A stretch of 64,000 bases of DNA from Coriaria nepalensis. Lineage: Eukaryota; Streptophyta; Magnoliopsida; Cucurbitales; Coriariaceae. A program made the translations under genes and the position numbers. Positions 62,787 to 64,000 of the stretch are shown here, one piece after another (the first letter of the stretch is position 1; every line of letters begins with the position of its first letter). Below the pieces are notes generated by a model. That model was not told the DNA's origin. It ran no database searches and saw nothing but the letters and a program-made list of their open reading frames with translations. The stretch spans positions 10,048,001-10,112,000 of the forward strand of contig CP114494.1 of the NCBI GenBank assembly GCA_027186245.1, given 5' to 3'.

Positions 62787-64000
62787 TGATTAAAGAGAAA
62801 TCTTCTTCTTCTTCTTCTTCTTCTAATATAAATCAGGTGAAGTTCCACCCATCTTCTTCCTCGGCTTCTATCAATAACTGTAAAACTGAAAATACAACCA
62901 ATAAAATGGTTAAACAAGTCAGATAGAACAATATGTATTTGCAACAGATAACCAATCTTTTTTTTTTCTTTGGCTCAGATAATGATCTGAATAATCTATG
63001 AACATGATTTGAGGAGGGGAAATGTAACACCCATTTGGGAAAGAAGAAGAAAAATGAAAGCATTAAGAAGCACCAGATTGTGTAGAGGGGCAAGGTTTAG
63101 GGCCATTTTTCAAACTTTTTATTCAGAAATAAGTAACAGGAAGAGTTTTAATCTAAAAAAAGTTGACAATCACAGTCATCTATACCTTACAATGCTAATC
63201 CTTTTGCCATGCAAGTGAAAAAAAAAAGAGCTTTTCTACAGAACAATAAAAAGAAATATATCCAATAAAGAAAGAGGAAACAAAACAACTCCTTACATGA
63301 ATGTAGAATCTTCAGAAACCTCAATGCACAACAAAGCTCATAACCAAAAAAGAAGCAAAAAGCAAAGAGAAAAAGTAGAGCGAAAATTTTGTACAGATCT
63401 TTAACAGAGACCTATATCTATCAGGATCCAGAAACCCCACAAGCACCCAGATGCTAGAAAACAAAATAGAGTGCAAAAAATAAAAACCCACCAAGCAAAA
63501 TCAGAAGAACAAGAACAAGCTAAAAGAGGCAAAGGAGGAAAAAAGGGAATAAAAAAGGGAATACTTACTTACTAGTCTCAGAGAGATCAGAGAGATATGC
63601 ACAAAGAGAGGGCTTGAGCTTTTGCAGAGCAGGAAAAGGAGCACCCACTAAGTAGTGAGATAGAAAAGAGAGAAAGAGAGAAAGAGAGAAAGAGAGAAAG
63701 AGAGCAAATGAATAAAAGATGAGAGCTACCTCCACCTAAAAATGTGTGGAGAGGGAGAAAAGAGAAGGAGGAGAGAGAGAGAGGAAGGTAAAAGTTTTGA
63801 ATGTGTTAGAAAGAGTTGGGTACCTTACCTGACTGTGGGCTATACCATACCAGCATGTCAAGAGAGAGGAAAAGCGGAGGGGAGAGAAGAGAGAGAGAGG
63901 TCAAAGGTAAAAAAGAAAAGCAAAAGTTTCCATCTTTTTTGGGGTTCAATAATTTCACATGGGTCTGCATCAACATAAGGACCTCTGAAGTCTACAACCT
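62787..64000. other. D6PK leader, leader intron and upstream region
   Basis: A 5' UTR exon spans about 62787-62877 (acceptor CAG|TTATTG on the minus strand). An intron runs to about 63572, where the donor GTAAGTAAGTATT is a tandem GTAAGT, and an upstream leader exon lies beyond it. The region contains a CTT-type run at 62802-62823 and a GAGAAA repeat at about 63660-63707. I see no other gene to the window end. Confidence 0.5.
63660..63707. repeat. GA-rich microsatellite in the D6PK upstream region
   Basis: Repeated GAGAAA/GAGAGAAA units over about 48 bp, with GA-rich runs continuing to about 63900. Confidence 0.85.

Noticed and set aside
63742..63978. 78-codon frame rich in Arg, Glu and Lys near the right edge
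   Set aside because: It comes from GA-rich microsatellite sequence.

Overview
The window is nuclear DNA of a flowering plant, almost certainly a core eudicot. Genes are split by AT-rich GT-AG introns, intergenic DNA is AT-rich with many microsatellites, there are Ty1/copia and probable Ty3/gypsy-type sequences, and every recognisable protein belongs to a land-plant family. I cannot name the species. All exon coordinates were read by hand from splice signals, reading-frame phase and family similarity. No alignment was run.

Layout. 0-3 kb: 3' tail of an unidentified gene, then empty DNA. 3.0-6.4 kb (+): RGI3-type leucine-rich-repeat receptor kinase. 7.2-8.7 kb (-): eight-exon chloroplast-lumen FKBP16-1 immunophilin, whose exons are each too short to show as an obvious open frame. 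9.2-11.9 kb (+): cytosolic HSP90. 12.8-15.3 kb (-): CBL2/3-type tonoplast calcium sensor. 16.1-25.7 kb (+): decayed WW-domain (FNBP4-like) gene carrying a 4.87-kb Ty1/copia element with an uninterrupted polyprotein. 26.7-40.8 kb (+): giant HECT ubiquitin ligase UPL1/UPL2 with one 7.9-kb exon. 42.2-43.1 kb (+): 70-residue NOI/RIN4-domain protein. 43.8-45.0 kb (-): relic of the 3' end of a CslE-like cellulose-synthase-like gene. 46.1-48.6 kb (+): SEC14-type lipid-transfer protein. 49.3-51.1 kb (-): sucrase/ferredoxin-like protein. 51.7-59.9 kb (-): tandem WEB-family coiled-coil genes, the first dead and the second intact, with a candidate 2-kb solo LTR between them. 60.5-62.8 kb (-): D6PK-type AGCVIII kinase.

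The genes are not an operon or a pathway cluster. What links them is ancestry. From memory of Arabidopsis locus numbers, the neighbours match three Arabidopsis segments: At4g26540-26620 (RGI3, FKBP16-1, CBL3, D6PKL1, sucrase/ferredoxin), At5g55850-56040 (NOI, WEB/TREPH1, D6PK, CBL2, HSP90, SKM2) and At1g55840-55860 (SEC14, CSLE1, UPL1). The window therefore looks like a less fractionated version of one ancestral block, with three decaying members visible: the WW gene, CslE and WEB copy A.

I found no rRNA, tRNA, CRISPR array or clearly new enzymatic system. The points most worth following are the FKBP gene assembled from very short exons, the three pseudogenes with specific lesions, the copia element lacking a target-site duplication, the candidate solo LTR, and the three-segment synteny.
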